Shown here piece after piece: positions 46,681-60,000 of a DNA stretch of 64,000 bases (its first letter is position 1; each line of letters begins with the position of its first letter). The notes under the pieces are model-generated. The model was not told the DNA's origin and did not search any database. It was given only the letters and a program-made list of their open reading frames with translations. The DNA comes from Distichodus sexfasciatus (taxonomy: Eukaryota; Chordata; Actinopteri; Characiformes; Distichodontidae), in the NCBI GenBank assembly GCA_032718565.1, contig JAVGVS010000239.1, positions 248,001 to 312,000 of the forward strand. The letters are read 5' to 3'. Made by a program: the position numbers and the translations under genes.

Positions 46681-48317
46681 TTTTAAATTAGGGTACATTT
46701 ATATAGGAACAGGTTTTGTTCCTTACGACTAACAGTTCTAACATATAATAATGTCCTGACAAGTATACAAAAAAGTTTTTATTTTTAAGGGATAACCAGG
46801 TCCTTATAAAACTAAAACCTTGCTCCACACACACACACAGGGCAATGGCTCAATCAATATCACGTGTGTGGGGGATCAAGTTGCCAAGGCAACATGTCCT
46901 CTTACCAATCCACAGCAGCCATCTGCATGAGGGGGGGCATTAAACACCCACTCACTCTCACTCACTCACACTCCTCTGTGTCATCTCCTCAGATGCTGAA
47001 TACATGCTCTGAGTTTCATGCATCTCCAAAACCCACACAGCACTAAGCCACACCACACAAAGTCAAAACATCAGTCAGGTACAGGAAGCGCTGCCATTAA
47101 TACTTTTTTAAATTAAAAATGCTCTGTACCCATCTAATATAGACCTTAAACCTAATTTCAAAAACCATTTCAAGAATCATTTGTAATGTCACAAAAGAGA
47201 CAAGACACATTTGCATGTCTCTTGGCCTGGAGCAGAATATTGTTCAGATTATTTTATTGTGTTATAAAGATGAAACGGTTATTAAATGTACAGATTTAAT
47301 TGTACACATTTCATGGTCAAAACCATTTAGAAGCCTGTAATATTATTTAGAATACTGTAGTTGTTTGGAAAACTTTGGCACCGTGTGGAATACAATATAA
47401 TACAATACAAACGTAAAATACTATGTAATAATTTAAAATGCAGTTTTGTACTGTGTGCACATAAGGCAATGTGATATACACACTTTATATAAGAATGGGG
47501 GTGGGGGGACAAAGAAGTTAAGCCAAAGAAGTTAGAATACAACTCCATACTAATGGCAGAACAAGCACTAGGTGCTTGAGCAAGACCCTTAACCTGTCCC
47601 CCACAAGTTGCTGCAGGGAGGCTGTATAGGTCACTTTGGATTAAGAGTGGCTGCAACATTAATGCTGTAAATGTACAATGGAACATCAGTCTGAACACCT
47701 AAACACATCTAGATGCTAACCAATGATTGATACTTTTAGTAAAGGCTACAGCTTGCAGCATTCAACACTGTAAGAATGGTCATTTTGGTTTCCACTGAGT
47801 TTAAAATTCATGGTGTAAGAATGGAGCAGTATTTAGATTCTCAGTAATAACTTCACATGAGTCTAGAGGGGTAAGGTGTTTTGTAATATTATTCACTGGA
47901 TTTCCCACGAAAATGTATCTCTATTATCTGATAGGCAGCACTTAATAAACTGAAAGACTGTATATGAAATTATGTCTACAACACCATTTGTCACATGGTG
48001 GATGGGTAGGTATGTAGACAGATAGACAGACATGACAAATATTCATGACAAAATGATTCTGTATAAAACAATGAACACATTACCATTACAATTACACATT
48101 GTTCTATTTCTTCTTATTATTATTATTGTTAGTGTTATCATTATTATTATTAATGTTTTTCCTTCTCTATCTTGTTCTTTTTTTGTTTTTTTTTGTTTGT
48201 TTGGATTTCTGTAATTCCCTCAATCAGTCCCCTTCTTTTCTAAAAGATGCGTCAGGGCTTGTATAGTTTAAATTTGCTCAATGAAATTTGTAATTAAAAA
48301 TAAAGTTGTCCTCCGAA

Positions 48318-48338
48318 GGGGGGCGGGGAGGGGGGGGG
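48318..48338 (+). repeat. G-rich tract, quadruplex-capable
   Basis: G6-C-G4-A-G9, with enough runs of at least three G for a four-stranded fold, in otherwise AT-rich DNA. Confidence 0.7.
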
Positions 48339-49960
48339 ACACATTACCAACACATTATGAACATAATGTCTTGTGTTAGCACTTTTAGTTACTATAATGT
48401 GTTTATCAGAAAACTTTGAAAGCCAGCAAGTAAGGAATGTGAGACCAAAGGTCTCTGGTTTTCAGGAACAGACCCTAAATTGGATGGCTTGGAAACGTCC
48501 CCCAGTGAAGAGCAAAACAGCCCATTGTTTGTTAAATGGAGGATGGATAGATGGATGGGTACATACAGTGGACAGAGATCAAACTGCTCTACATTGTGTA
48601 GTGCATATGTTGAACTTAAAGTATGACTGATGCATTACAATAAAAGATTATATTATACAAAACCACAAGGCCCACATGGGTCCACAGATGTGTCCACAAA
48701 CAAAAAAAATGAAAACAAGACACAAGTACAAGGTTTTGTACTTAAACTATATTTGTGACAATTATCAATTATCATACAGCATTGATCAGGAAAACCAAAA
48801 AGTACAAACTAGTAATTTCAGGAAGAGAAAAGTGTTCTAAATATTAATAGTAAGACCCAAAGAGTACCTACTTGTGTCTGTTTATTAGGTTTTTTGTGTT
48901 GAAAAGCAAAACTAGCAAATTTCATTCTGGAAACAATGCACTACAGATTGTGTTCAACACAATACAAATAGACACGCACACACACTCAAAAAAATCATGG
49001 TTTGAAGAGGAAGGACTGGGCTGCACTGTCACTGCTAGGAAAAAAAGAATACAATTTTCAATGGCAAAAGCCTACATTTCTCTATCAAAGGACACTTCCC
49101 TTACCACCAGTAGCAGTAATGACTGACAGTCACACGCACACAAAAAGCATCATCAAACACAACGGCCACAGCCAAGTTAAGACAAACTTTTCAGGAAAAC
49201 AAAATATGCATCACACATGCACAACTCTTTGATCACAATTCCCATTTTGATCAGTCATAAATATATGTTATAGCATAGTTGAGTAATTGTGTTTTCATAA
49301 TTCAGAGAACAGAACTGTAAAGAAAATCCTTTTTCGCACATACACATTAAAAAATTGTGATCATTATACTTCTCACCGACCCGACATATCCCACCCCAAC
49401 ACCTGGAACAAAGACCCTCCACCTTTTTCCTGGTCTGTATTGCACTTAAGTCTGTATATGCATGTTTGTGTGAAGCGTTTGCTGCTCTCCTGCTCACTAT
49501 AGAACACGTGGAACAACAGCTTCATACAAAACAGAGGTTAGTGAGGTACTCCTCAAAAGAGCGCCACCCTCAGGCACTTTGTGACACTGTACATGTATCT
49601 GCATATCGAACCATTGCCAGCACCCTGAGATCTGTCATAGTGTCTACCTTTATTAGTGTCTAGTATTATATATGTGTATGTGTGTGTTTGAGAGAGAAAG
49701 ATAGAGGTGCCATTTTTAGAACAACCCCTTGTGTGATGGAGTCTTGTTGTCACTAAATTAAATACCGCTAGCCCTTATTTCTAACCACCAACACAAACAC
49801 AAGCAAACAGAGCAATATGGTGGGAGAACGAGGGAGAAAGATGGAGAGAGAGAGGGAGAAAGACTTAACTTTCACAACATTTTAACTCATCATGTGAGCT
49901 GTGTTTGTGTGGTTATCATATATAGAATTATGGCTGTCTCTCCCTAAAAATTCTTCATAT

Positions 49961-49985
49961 TGTGTGTGTGTGTGTGTGTGTGTGT
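49961..49985. repeat. (TG)n microsatellite
   Basis: About 12 TG units, just downstream of homer2. Confidence 0.95.
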
Positions 49986-50109
49986 TAGAGACAGAGAGAG
50001 GAAAGTAAGTGATGTGTCAAAGTGGAAAGGTAAGTTTCCTCCCTATATTCATCACCTAATCAACTCAGTACATGTCCCTGGATGACCAGTATAAACTGTG
50101 TGTGTATGT

Positions 50110-50976
50110 TCAGTTATCAGTGCCCAGTTTAGAGAGCCCCTGGCGGACCTCATGCAGCTCATCAATCTTTCCATCCAGAACATCCATGAATTTCTTGAGT
50201 TCCATCTTTATATGGCCGTGTTTCCGTTGGCAGTCCTCAACTTCACTCTGTAGTGCTGCCATCTTGCCCTGAGCCTCCTTATTGGTCATTTCTGCTGCCT
50301 GTCAACACAACAGCCAAAATACAAAGCATATTGGCATTTCAAAATGAAGAAGGCTTGATCCATAGAGTTAATAACCACAATAACAATAACAATAACAATA
50401 ACAATAACAATAATTCCTGTTACATTAAAAACATTTTTTCACATTTTATGAGAAAGCTGGCATATGAAATTACAACATAATTCAATGACAAGGCACATCT
50501 AGAATGAATTAAAACCTGTTTCTGATAAACTGTTCACTAACTATTTTTTAGCTAATTGCTCTTACTGTACCTAAGGTTATAGCAAAGAAAAAAGCAAAAG
50601 TTAGAGATCCAAATCCTCAGAAACTGGTTTGTTTCCACTCTAGAAGTGGTAATCTTCCAACAAAGTTGCAGCTCTTTTTCATTTCAAATTTCTCCCGAGT
50701 CTACTGCATAAATCATATACTTTAGCATTAACAACTTTATGGGGATTATCAGAATAAATAGATTTGTTAGACGCTAAGCGAACAGAAGAAAACTTTGTTG
50801 GTGTATATTTACAGACATGTCTATTTGGAAGGAATAAAATGACTAGACAGCTAAAGTATTTAGTGAATGGAGGAGAAAAAACTAATTCAGTGGATTCATA
50901 TCACAGAAAAGTCAATGACTTAAGGCAATGACCCTTGGTTTGATTAGTGATAAAATAATCTCTCTCTCTCCCTCTT

Positions 50977-51024
<48 letters not shown>

Positions 51025-54000
51025 ACAGCCATGCAGGCACACACTACTCTGTCACCTTGAATTTATGGTTGTTATTCTTCTAACACATGCTATATAAAGC
51101 ACTCTGTGTGTGTGTGTGTGTGTGTGTACCATGTTTATATGTGTTGTGGGGACCTTTTTGGGCCGCTTTGTCCCCTAAAATCACTTTTATTTGTTTTTTT
51201 TGGGCTCTGTGGGGACATTCGAGAGGTCCACATAAGGAGAAATGACTATAGAAAATATAGATGTTTTATTTGAGAAACTAAGAGGTAAAAGATGTGCTTT
51301 TGGTTACTGAGGTTAAGGTTAGGGTTAGGTGTAAAATTATATACATCTAGTCACTATGGGAGTCTATGAAATGTCCCCGCAAAGATAGTTGTACAAGTTT
51401 ATGTGTGTGTGTGTGTATATGTGTAAAAAGAAGAGTGTCACTGCTAAGTGGTTAGGGCATGCATAGAAATTCTGTCAAAGGCAGACAAAACTAGTTTATT
51501 TTCCTTTAGAACACACATACAAACACACATTTACATTATTGGAAGGACCCCCTGGGTCATACAATAATAATAAACTGGAATTTTCTAATGTTAACACAAA
51601 AATGCAACATTTTTAGTATTGCTGGCAAAAGTAGAATGTCAGCAACATATATCGGCTGCTTAAAAATACTACAGATAAATGAAAAGGCTCAACAAATCAT
51701 TTCAAAACTACACTGTACACTAAATTGTTTCTCAATAGAATTTAGTTCACAAACATTTTTTTAATTAAACAAAATATTTACAAGATAATTTGATATCGGT
51801 AAACAACAGATTTTGAATCAAGTAATCAAAGACTAGATAGTGTTTGTTGCTGCTGGCACATTTGATCTGTTTCCTGTTTTCTATTTCATTGTTAAATATG
51901 CTGTACATTGATGATTATAGCATGTAGTTTGGCCTTTAAGAGTAAAATGTATCATTTTCCTGTCGTTACCACCCTTTTCCAGCTTTAGCAAAAATGACTA
52001 AAGGAAAATTCAGCAAGAGTTTAACTTAAAAACTAATATATGTTGATAATGTGAGCAATATGGCAAGATGATTTTGAGAAAAATTAAGATCTTAACCAAC
52101 ACCAGCACCTAAACCAACATGTGTCAGTATAACATCCAAGTGTGCTGTCAATGCTTAAAAGTTGAAGAAGAACTAAAACTGGATTTATGTTTGTGCATTT
52201 AACATTCGTGTCTCTGAGGGTTTCCTGTGAGTGCTTCATTAGTAACTCAAAACTAAATATCCACTATGATACACCTGATCATCAGGGATACTGTTTATGT
52301 TTATAGACTGACTCTTCCTTACTCTACAGTACACTGTTATATGTTAAACTGCTGCTGATCTTGAGTACATTACTGCACAAAAGTAGAACTGTATTTCAGA
52401 ATTGACATTGTACAAATGAAATCATACTTCTCTCCAGCTGGGCTACTGCTACAATATTTGCATATATTATTGGAACACTATTTGCACACACATGTGATTG
52501 AAATTCTATTAAACATTATTTGCACATGCCACTACTTGTACATACTACGGATTGTTTTTCGCTCTCAACACTTGACTGTTAAGATATATGCATGTGTTAT
52601 TGGATATTCCTGTAGATGCTTGTTTAGTATTTTTATATCCGTCATACAGATTTTCATATCCAACTGTCGCAATTCACATGCACATTCAATGAAAAAAGAT
52701 CATTTCAGGACCAAAAGTGTAGTTCTGTCACTTATTTGTATTTCTCGTCTCTCTATGTACATGTATATAGTAGGGATGACAATAAAGTTGACTTTGTAGG
52801 TACGGATTAAAGTAGCATGGTGTACAAGGATATACAAAGCAGCTTTCTCTGTAAACAGCCAAACAATGGTACAGCGCTCTCAAAAATACTGATCATTTTT
52901 GAATACTCCATCACACTGATTCACATTTTATTGTTTAGCATAATTATGTTAAATCAGGTTTAACAAAGCCTGTAATCTGCTATTACTAATCTGCAATAGT
53001 GTTTTATCTTACTATAGTTTATACTGTCTACCTGTAGTTTCGCAGTGATGCTCTCGCACTCAGCCATGAGCTGTGGGATGATCTCAGCCTGTTTCCTCAG
53101 ATTCTCCAGCTCCTGACCAACAACAGAGATGAAATTCAATGTCAGACAATTTAAGAACAGACAGCTGAACAGCCAATTCATCTCTGTCTCAGTGATACAC
53201 ATAAGCAGAGTGTCACTGAATGTTTATTTATTATATTGTGTATTTTATGTATATTGGGGCAGTTGGTAGTGTAACAGTAAGGGAGTTCGAATTGTGAGTT
53301 GCCGGTTAAAGTTCTGGACTTATCTTAATTCGCTTAAATATGCAAGACTGAAAAAATATGAGACCAGGACAGAAAAATAAAAATCGGGTTAATGGAAATT
53401 GTGTATTCCTTAGCAAGTCCACCATAAGAACTTTTTTAACTATTCAGGGGAATGTGGTAGACCAGTGTTCTGAGTAGCAACCCATCAATATATATGAGGT
53501 GTTTTGCCCTGATCATTTATGGTTGAAGGTGGACATGTAGAGGGCGGGACATGAAACTGACCCACCTGCGTACAATTACAGGTAGAGTGTGATTTATAAA
53601 ATACGTTGAGGTATACTCATTTTTACATATGCAATTTTGGCTCATGTGCATACAAATACTTTCTCTATGAATCCTACGCACTGTTTTATAAATGCAACCC
53701 TAGAACTCTGATTGGCTCGTTCAGAGGACAGTGCTGCGTGGGTGTGATGGGAATGACTCATATCTTCAGGTTTGTGTGTAAGCCTGTGTGATTCTGAGAC
53801 GAGAGGATTAGAACAAACTCTGTGACTTCATAGTAGAATCCTGACTGACACACAAACACACACACACACACACACATGCACACACTGTGTGTCTGTTCAA
53901 CACACAGATTCCACCTGTCATGCTTCTTTAAACTTGTGACTCAGAGATTTTCTCTTTCCTGCTGCAGGTGATTGCAGAGCACATTTACCAGCATATACTA

Positions 54001-57000
54001 TGTAATATAATGTAGAAAGTGAATTCTCCTTGCGAATGTGAGCGAGAACGCAAAAGCATGTGTTGCTAGTACAATTTCCTTGGGGTTTTTCATCTCTCCC
54101 TGAACCATATGCAAACATTCAGTAGGCAAACAGAAATTTGACAAACCTCCTCAAACCTCTTACTGCCTCTTACATAAACATGCATATTAATACAATAATT
54201 AATGATAAACTAGAATTCGATCTTGAATACATTCCAGATTGCATATGGTTCTGCCAAGTAAAAGAGAGAAAGTTAAAAAATAATATATGGCAAAGTATTT
54301 GGATTGTAATGAAAGGGCTCTCATATTTGAGATTTAAAATCAAGCTTTTAAAGCAGATCTGGTTTTGAACGGCCTTGGTCTCCAATATATCAAGGTCAGC
54401 ATATAGAAAATAAACTTTAAACACAGGAATTCCAAAAAGTATCAGAAGTACAGTTTGTCTGCAGTGATTGCAAACAGAAACATTGTTACCTTATGTTGGA
54501 ATGTTAATTGCTATTTGCCTTGTTTTGGTATAAAATCCACCTGTCCTTTGTCTTGTACTTGTATGTGTGTGTGTGTTTATGCATGCATGTAGCCTTGTGT
54601 GGTGTAGTTTTTGTATGTGTCTTTTATGAATGCTAAAAGTCTGCCTCTGCCATCCCTATACACAAGGCACACCAATTTTACACTGTTCAGGCCACCAGAA
54701 CATGTGCGTTCTTCTCCATTGTCGAGAGTTTCTAGAGCCTCTTGAAGACTCTTCTTGTCAGAGAGCAACAGATCACTTCCCATCCTAACTTACTCCTGTC
54801 CAAACTTACTGAAGACACCTTCAGTATAAATTGAGTGATTATTTGACATTGTGAACACCACACAGCACACAATGCACCACAACGAAATGTGACCTCTGCA
54901 TTTAACCCATCCGTGAAGGAGCAGTGGGGCACCCAGGGAGCAGTGCTTGGGGACGGTACCTTGCTCATTAGTACCTCAGTGGTAACTTTACCGGCCCTGG
55001 ATTCCAACCTACGACCTTCTGATCACAGGGCGAACGCCCTACTGTTATGCCACCAACTGGCCCAAGGGTAAGCAAAGTCTAATGTCTAAGACTTATCTTT
55101 TCTGGCTTCATCCTCCTACAATTAGAACTTAGCACTTCTTAGGTTCCAAGCTTGAATGTTTTTCCCAACTGTATGTTGCTTTGGATAAAAGCGTCTGCCA
55201 AGTGTGATATAATGTAATGTAATGTGGCTTACTTTCTGTCCTGAAGTTTGGTGTGTGTATGTGTATGTGTGTGTGTGTGATATACCTGTTCTTTGTCCTG
55301 TAATTCAGCCTCAAGCTCCTGCACTCTCAAAGTTAGCTGGGCATTTTTCTCCTTCTCCTTACTGACTTCCATACACTGAACTTCCAGCTCTGAGATCTAA
55401 CACAGATGCACACCATTACATATAGCATACATCTCTTCATTTAATTGATGGATGGAAGGCAGTCTCAAACAAAATATGATGAGAAAGGCTAGACAGACAG
55501 GAGAGTAAGCAAAAAATCTGCAACATTATTTGGAAATTTGGTTTGGATTACTGCCACATCACGACAATATCACAAACAAGTTTCATGAATGACAATATTA
55601 TGTGCAGAGTTAAGAAAATTCAAGCTTATGCGCACACATGAATCTTTGTTTGTGTGTGTATATTCTTAAGACCTTTTTCTTGAGTGTGTTGTTCTCTTCT
55701 TGGCAGACTGCTGCCTGTGTTTTCCAACTCTCCACGCTGCTATTGGCTTCCTGTAGAGCGTCCACCAGCCGAGCATTATTCTCCTTCAGGGATTGAAGCT
55801 CTGTCTCCCACTTCTTCGCATTGGAGTTACTAACATGGTCCACAAAAATCACATACACACACCACATAATATGAACGTAATCTTGCTTGCCTTTAATATG
55901 CAGGAATGCTTGTGCATGTATAAGTATGATCTTACCTCTGCTCAATGGTGCTTTTTAGAAGATCATTCTCAGTTTTCAGGTCTATAGTGTCAGGTACATG
56001 AGAAATCTTCTCATCATCTGTGCCATTCATGCTGGACACTTGATTGGATGATGGTGTCTCTCTGCCTGACTCCTAAGAGGGAAATAATAATCTAGTTACC
56101 ATAGATCAGCAACCCACTAAAATAAAACCCAACAAAACATGACAATATTTACTAACTGCCTGAGAACAGTAGCCATTCCCTACAGCACTTCCCAGCCAAC
56201 TATTAGCTGTTCAGGAATCTTAGGTGGTACCTAAATGCTTATATCAGATGTGACTGTTCAGTGGTGTTTTGGAAACCAACACACTAATGAGGGACTTTAA
56301 AAAGATTGTCCAGCATGGAATGGCATGAACTACTTTTATGATTTACCTCAAAATCTGTTTATCTGTGCAAACATTTAAAATAAACTATATCAGCTAAACT
56401 ACATTTAATGTTCAGTTAGATAAATAAAACACATTACAGATACAATACTTTTAATCACAGTCTGCGTCGCCTTCTGCTCTATTCACCACTGTGACATTCT
56501 GACTATAGTACACTAGCTGTTAATATGAGTTCAACAAATAAAAACCTGAAGGACACTTATTTCTACATGCTTAATCTACTGAGACACTGAAACACTAAAT
56601 TTCCTGCAAAGCCTTAGACTGGTCTCCAATCTGGCTCTAAATGGCCTTGGATCTCCTGGATTTTATAGGGACCCAGTGAATGTCTTACTGGAGCAATCAG
56701 ATGCATGACTGCATGACTTCCTAGATTATGTACAGATTTATCCCCAGGAACAAACAGTGACCTCTTTTGAAACTCATGCACACTATATGCACATTTACAA
56801 TACATGTACTCTTTAAATGAGTTCAACCCAGTGTCATCCGCAGCAGAATGGGTTCCCTTTCTAGTCCTAGCATCTCTGAAAGGGGACCCATTCTGCTGTG
56901 GGTGACACTGGGTTGAACTCATTTAAAGTGTACATGTATTGTAAATGTGCATGTTGAACAGAATTGTTTAGTGTAATGGGACTGCTTTTTAATAAAAAAA

Positions 57001-60000
57001 AAACCCTAGATGTTAACACACATCTTGTGTGTTTTTGGCTGTACATCATTGTATTAGTTCTATTTTAGTAGTTGTATTATACTATATTCAGTAGAAACTA
57101 AAAGAAGAAACATGTTTAAACCTTCAAATGCAGTCCACTGCTTTCACATGAGTGATGCTTTTACATATTGTAGCTATGTTGTTGAAGCAAATATACTATT
57201 CTAACAGTTAGATGTTCTTTTTGTAAGCACTTTTTACGGCGACTTGATTTAAGGTCAACATTAAGGCCTACTTGTGAGTGGGTGCTGGAGGTCTCCATCT
57301 TCTCCTGAGATTTATCTCTTGCCAGTTTGGCCGCCTCCTTCACCTCCTGAAACTTTTCTGCAAACTGCACAAAAAAATAAGACTGGTGAGGAACAACATT
57401 TATCAGTGTTAACTGGAGAGCAACTGAGAGTATGATGATTATGTGTACACTTACATGTCTATGTGTGAGCAAATATGAACGTGTTTATCCCGGAAAGGTA
57501 AGATATGCATGTGAACATACAAGCATACAGTGTGTGTGTGTATGCATTTGTGACTGTATGTGTGTGTATGTGAAAACATTTGTTTAGACCTTGGTTAGCT
57601 GCTGCTCTGAGGCAAAGCCAAGTCCAAACACAGTGTTGGCGCGGCTGTCGGCCCACTGGCCAAACTTCTGTGAGGTCTTAGTGAAGGTCATGTTGGGTGT
57701 GATAGTGCTGTTAATGATGACCTGGAAATAAGTGTCACAATTTAGGAATGCATTTTGCACCATAAGATAAAATCACAGACAAAGAGACTTATACACAGGC
57801 ACACACACAACCACCAGAAGCCATACTTCAAAATATAAGACAAGTTGATGAGACAGAATAATTATATTTGGCAACGTTCAGTCAGACACAAAAGTACAAA
57901 TTACTGACAAACACTAAGACCACCTCTGTCACTTTGTTTATTAATACCATCATGAATATGTGAATAGGCACACACCACTTTAGCCCAATATTTAAACCAC
58001 ACTATCTAACAGTAAACTACACTAAGGACTGAAGTAACTGAAATAACAAGGTCCCAGAATCCTGAACATCTTCATTCTGCTCCATGGGCTAAATGGATAA
58101 TCATAGGCGGGTATAATCTACACTATACCAATCAAAAGTGGCCTATGCTCGAGTTGCATTCTTCTTCTATATTGTCTTCAGCAAGGTGGCCTTACAAGAA
58201 TAAAAACAGTATCGGACCTAATATTGTCTAATTGCTGGCCGTGCAATGTGAGCAAAACAGTACAGTGCAGGAAAACTACAGTCCACTAAAACTAATCTAA
58301 CATGATCTAACTCTAAAATTCTTAATCTGACCCTTGTAACACCTAATGCCTTCCCGAACTGACTGACCATACACTGAACTGAACCCTAATCACGGTCACC
58401 ATAAACGTAATCGTCAGTGGCTTAAACCTGATGACAGCTCAATGTCATCTATACTGTAATATTTCCAAGCCGCCAACTGTAACAAGACCCTATCCAAAAC
58501 TAGGTAAGGTAATACATACAGCACAGCAGTCCTGCCACTGTCTGAATGTTTGCTGTATGCTATTTTGAGTGTAAAGCACTTCGAGTTTGAGTGTTCTTTG
58601 ATGTAAGTAATAAATAAATATAATAAATAAAATAAATAAAGTTCATTGACCCTGACAATCTCAAACTCAATGACCCCAACCTACAATCATTTTACAGCTG
58701 AAGTGAAGGTATAATTAGCAAGCCTCTGGTTTGTGAAAGCTGTTTTGTATAACCAGACCAAACGGGGCAGCTGGTTATGCAACGATGACATGCAACGATT
58801 GGTGAGTTCGCCCCGTGATCGGAAGGTCACCGGTTTGAATCCCGGATCATGAGCAAGGTACGTCCCCAAGCACTGCTCCAGCAGGCGCTGCAGAAAAGCT
58901 GCCCACTGATCCTTCACGGTTCACTTTCTGCAGTAGATTTTCAGTCTATGTTGCTATGCTATGGACAGGATTACTGATGTCAATTTCGAGTGCTCAGATT
59001 GCGGTCTTTGGATGCATTCAGAAGTTAGAAAAATAGGAAGAGGGAAATATCTGTTGTATAATGGCCAGGCTTGTGCACAATTCAGAATTGAATTGAGAAT
59101 GACTCCTAAATTCCAATTCAATTCTTGAATTTGAATTGAATTTGAATGGATGTCAAAAACAGGATCTAGAATTACAATTCAAAATTGAATTAAAGGAAGC
59201 AGAATTGCAATTCAATACAAATTCAAAGAAATTCATATACATAAGTGAAGTGTTTAACAATGAAGCTTTACAATATATGTCAGATATGATTTCATTACAT
59301 ATTCTATAAATGATATTAGTTTGAACTACTTGTACAGATTACATTAACAGGAAATGTTTCCCCCCCAGCAATGAATGTTAAAAGCTCTAGTCACAGAACA
59401 CATAATTAAGTTTGATTTATTGGAATTGTAATTTTGTGGAACACAATGGAACGTGACTCCATATCCCAGAATGCTTTGCTTTAACCAAGTATTTAAAATG
59501 GTTGCCAAACAATTTGAGGTGGACATTTGTTTGAAAGCTTCTTTTCTACACAATTTGATGGTCAGACCAGAACGGTGCAGACTCAATGATAAAACATTTG
59601 AGGAGCTATTGAGAATTAGATGCAACAGTGTTGCTCAATGAGTTTTGCATTGGAATAAATGACAACTGCATTTACAACGACTTTTTTTTTTTTTTTTGGA
59701 TTACTTTGAAACATTTTGAACAAAACTAATCAAACATTGAGGGAGTAATTTATTTCAAGAATTTGATCATTATCTATATGTTGGAACAAAATGTATGCAG
59801 GGTTGAGGAGTGACTAGTTACGTGTAATGAAATCATGCTATTAAATTACAAAATTTATGTATTTGTATGTGAGATTCAACACATTCTTTCTGTTGTATGA
59901 CTGTGTGGAATGTCTTTGAATTGCCATGAATTTAATTCCACTTCCTGTCATTCCAACTCCAATTCAAATTCAACTTCCTGTGGGGCGGAGTCAATTCAAT

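Larger units (their letters stand above)
45803..50109. other. Intergenic DNA between whamm and homer2
   Basis: No gene was found. It holds an (AT)n palindrome (46622-46680), a SINE-type tail (about 47545-47670, ending TTAATGCTGTAAATGTAC), a G-rich tract (48318-48338) and a (TG)n run (49961-49985). The part near 50109 should include the homer2 3' UTR; its end is not defined. Confidence 0.6.

Noticed and set aside
51290..51330. Telomere-like GGTTAGGGTTAGG words
   Set aside because: Only two units within a dispersed repeat; not an interstitial telomere array.
52416..52799. 127-codon + strand frame in the homer2 intron
   Set aside because: No recognisable motif; it overlaps a LINE-like 3' end and is antisense to homer2.
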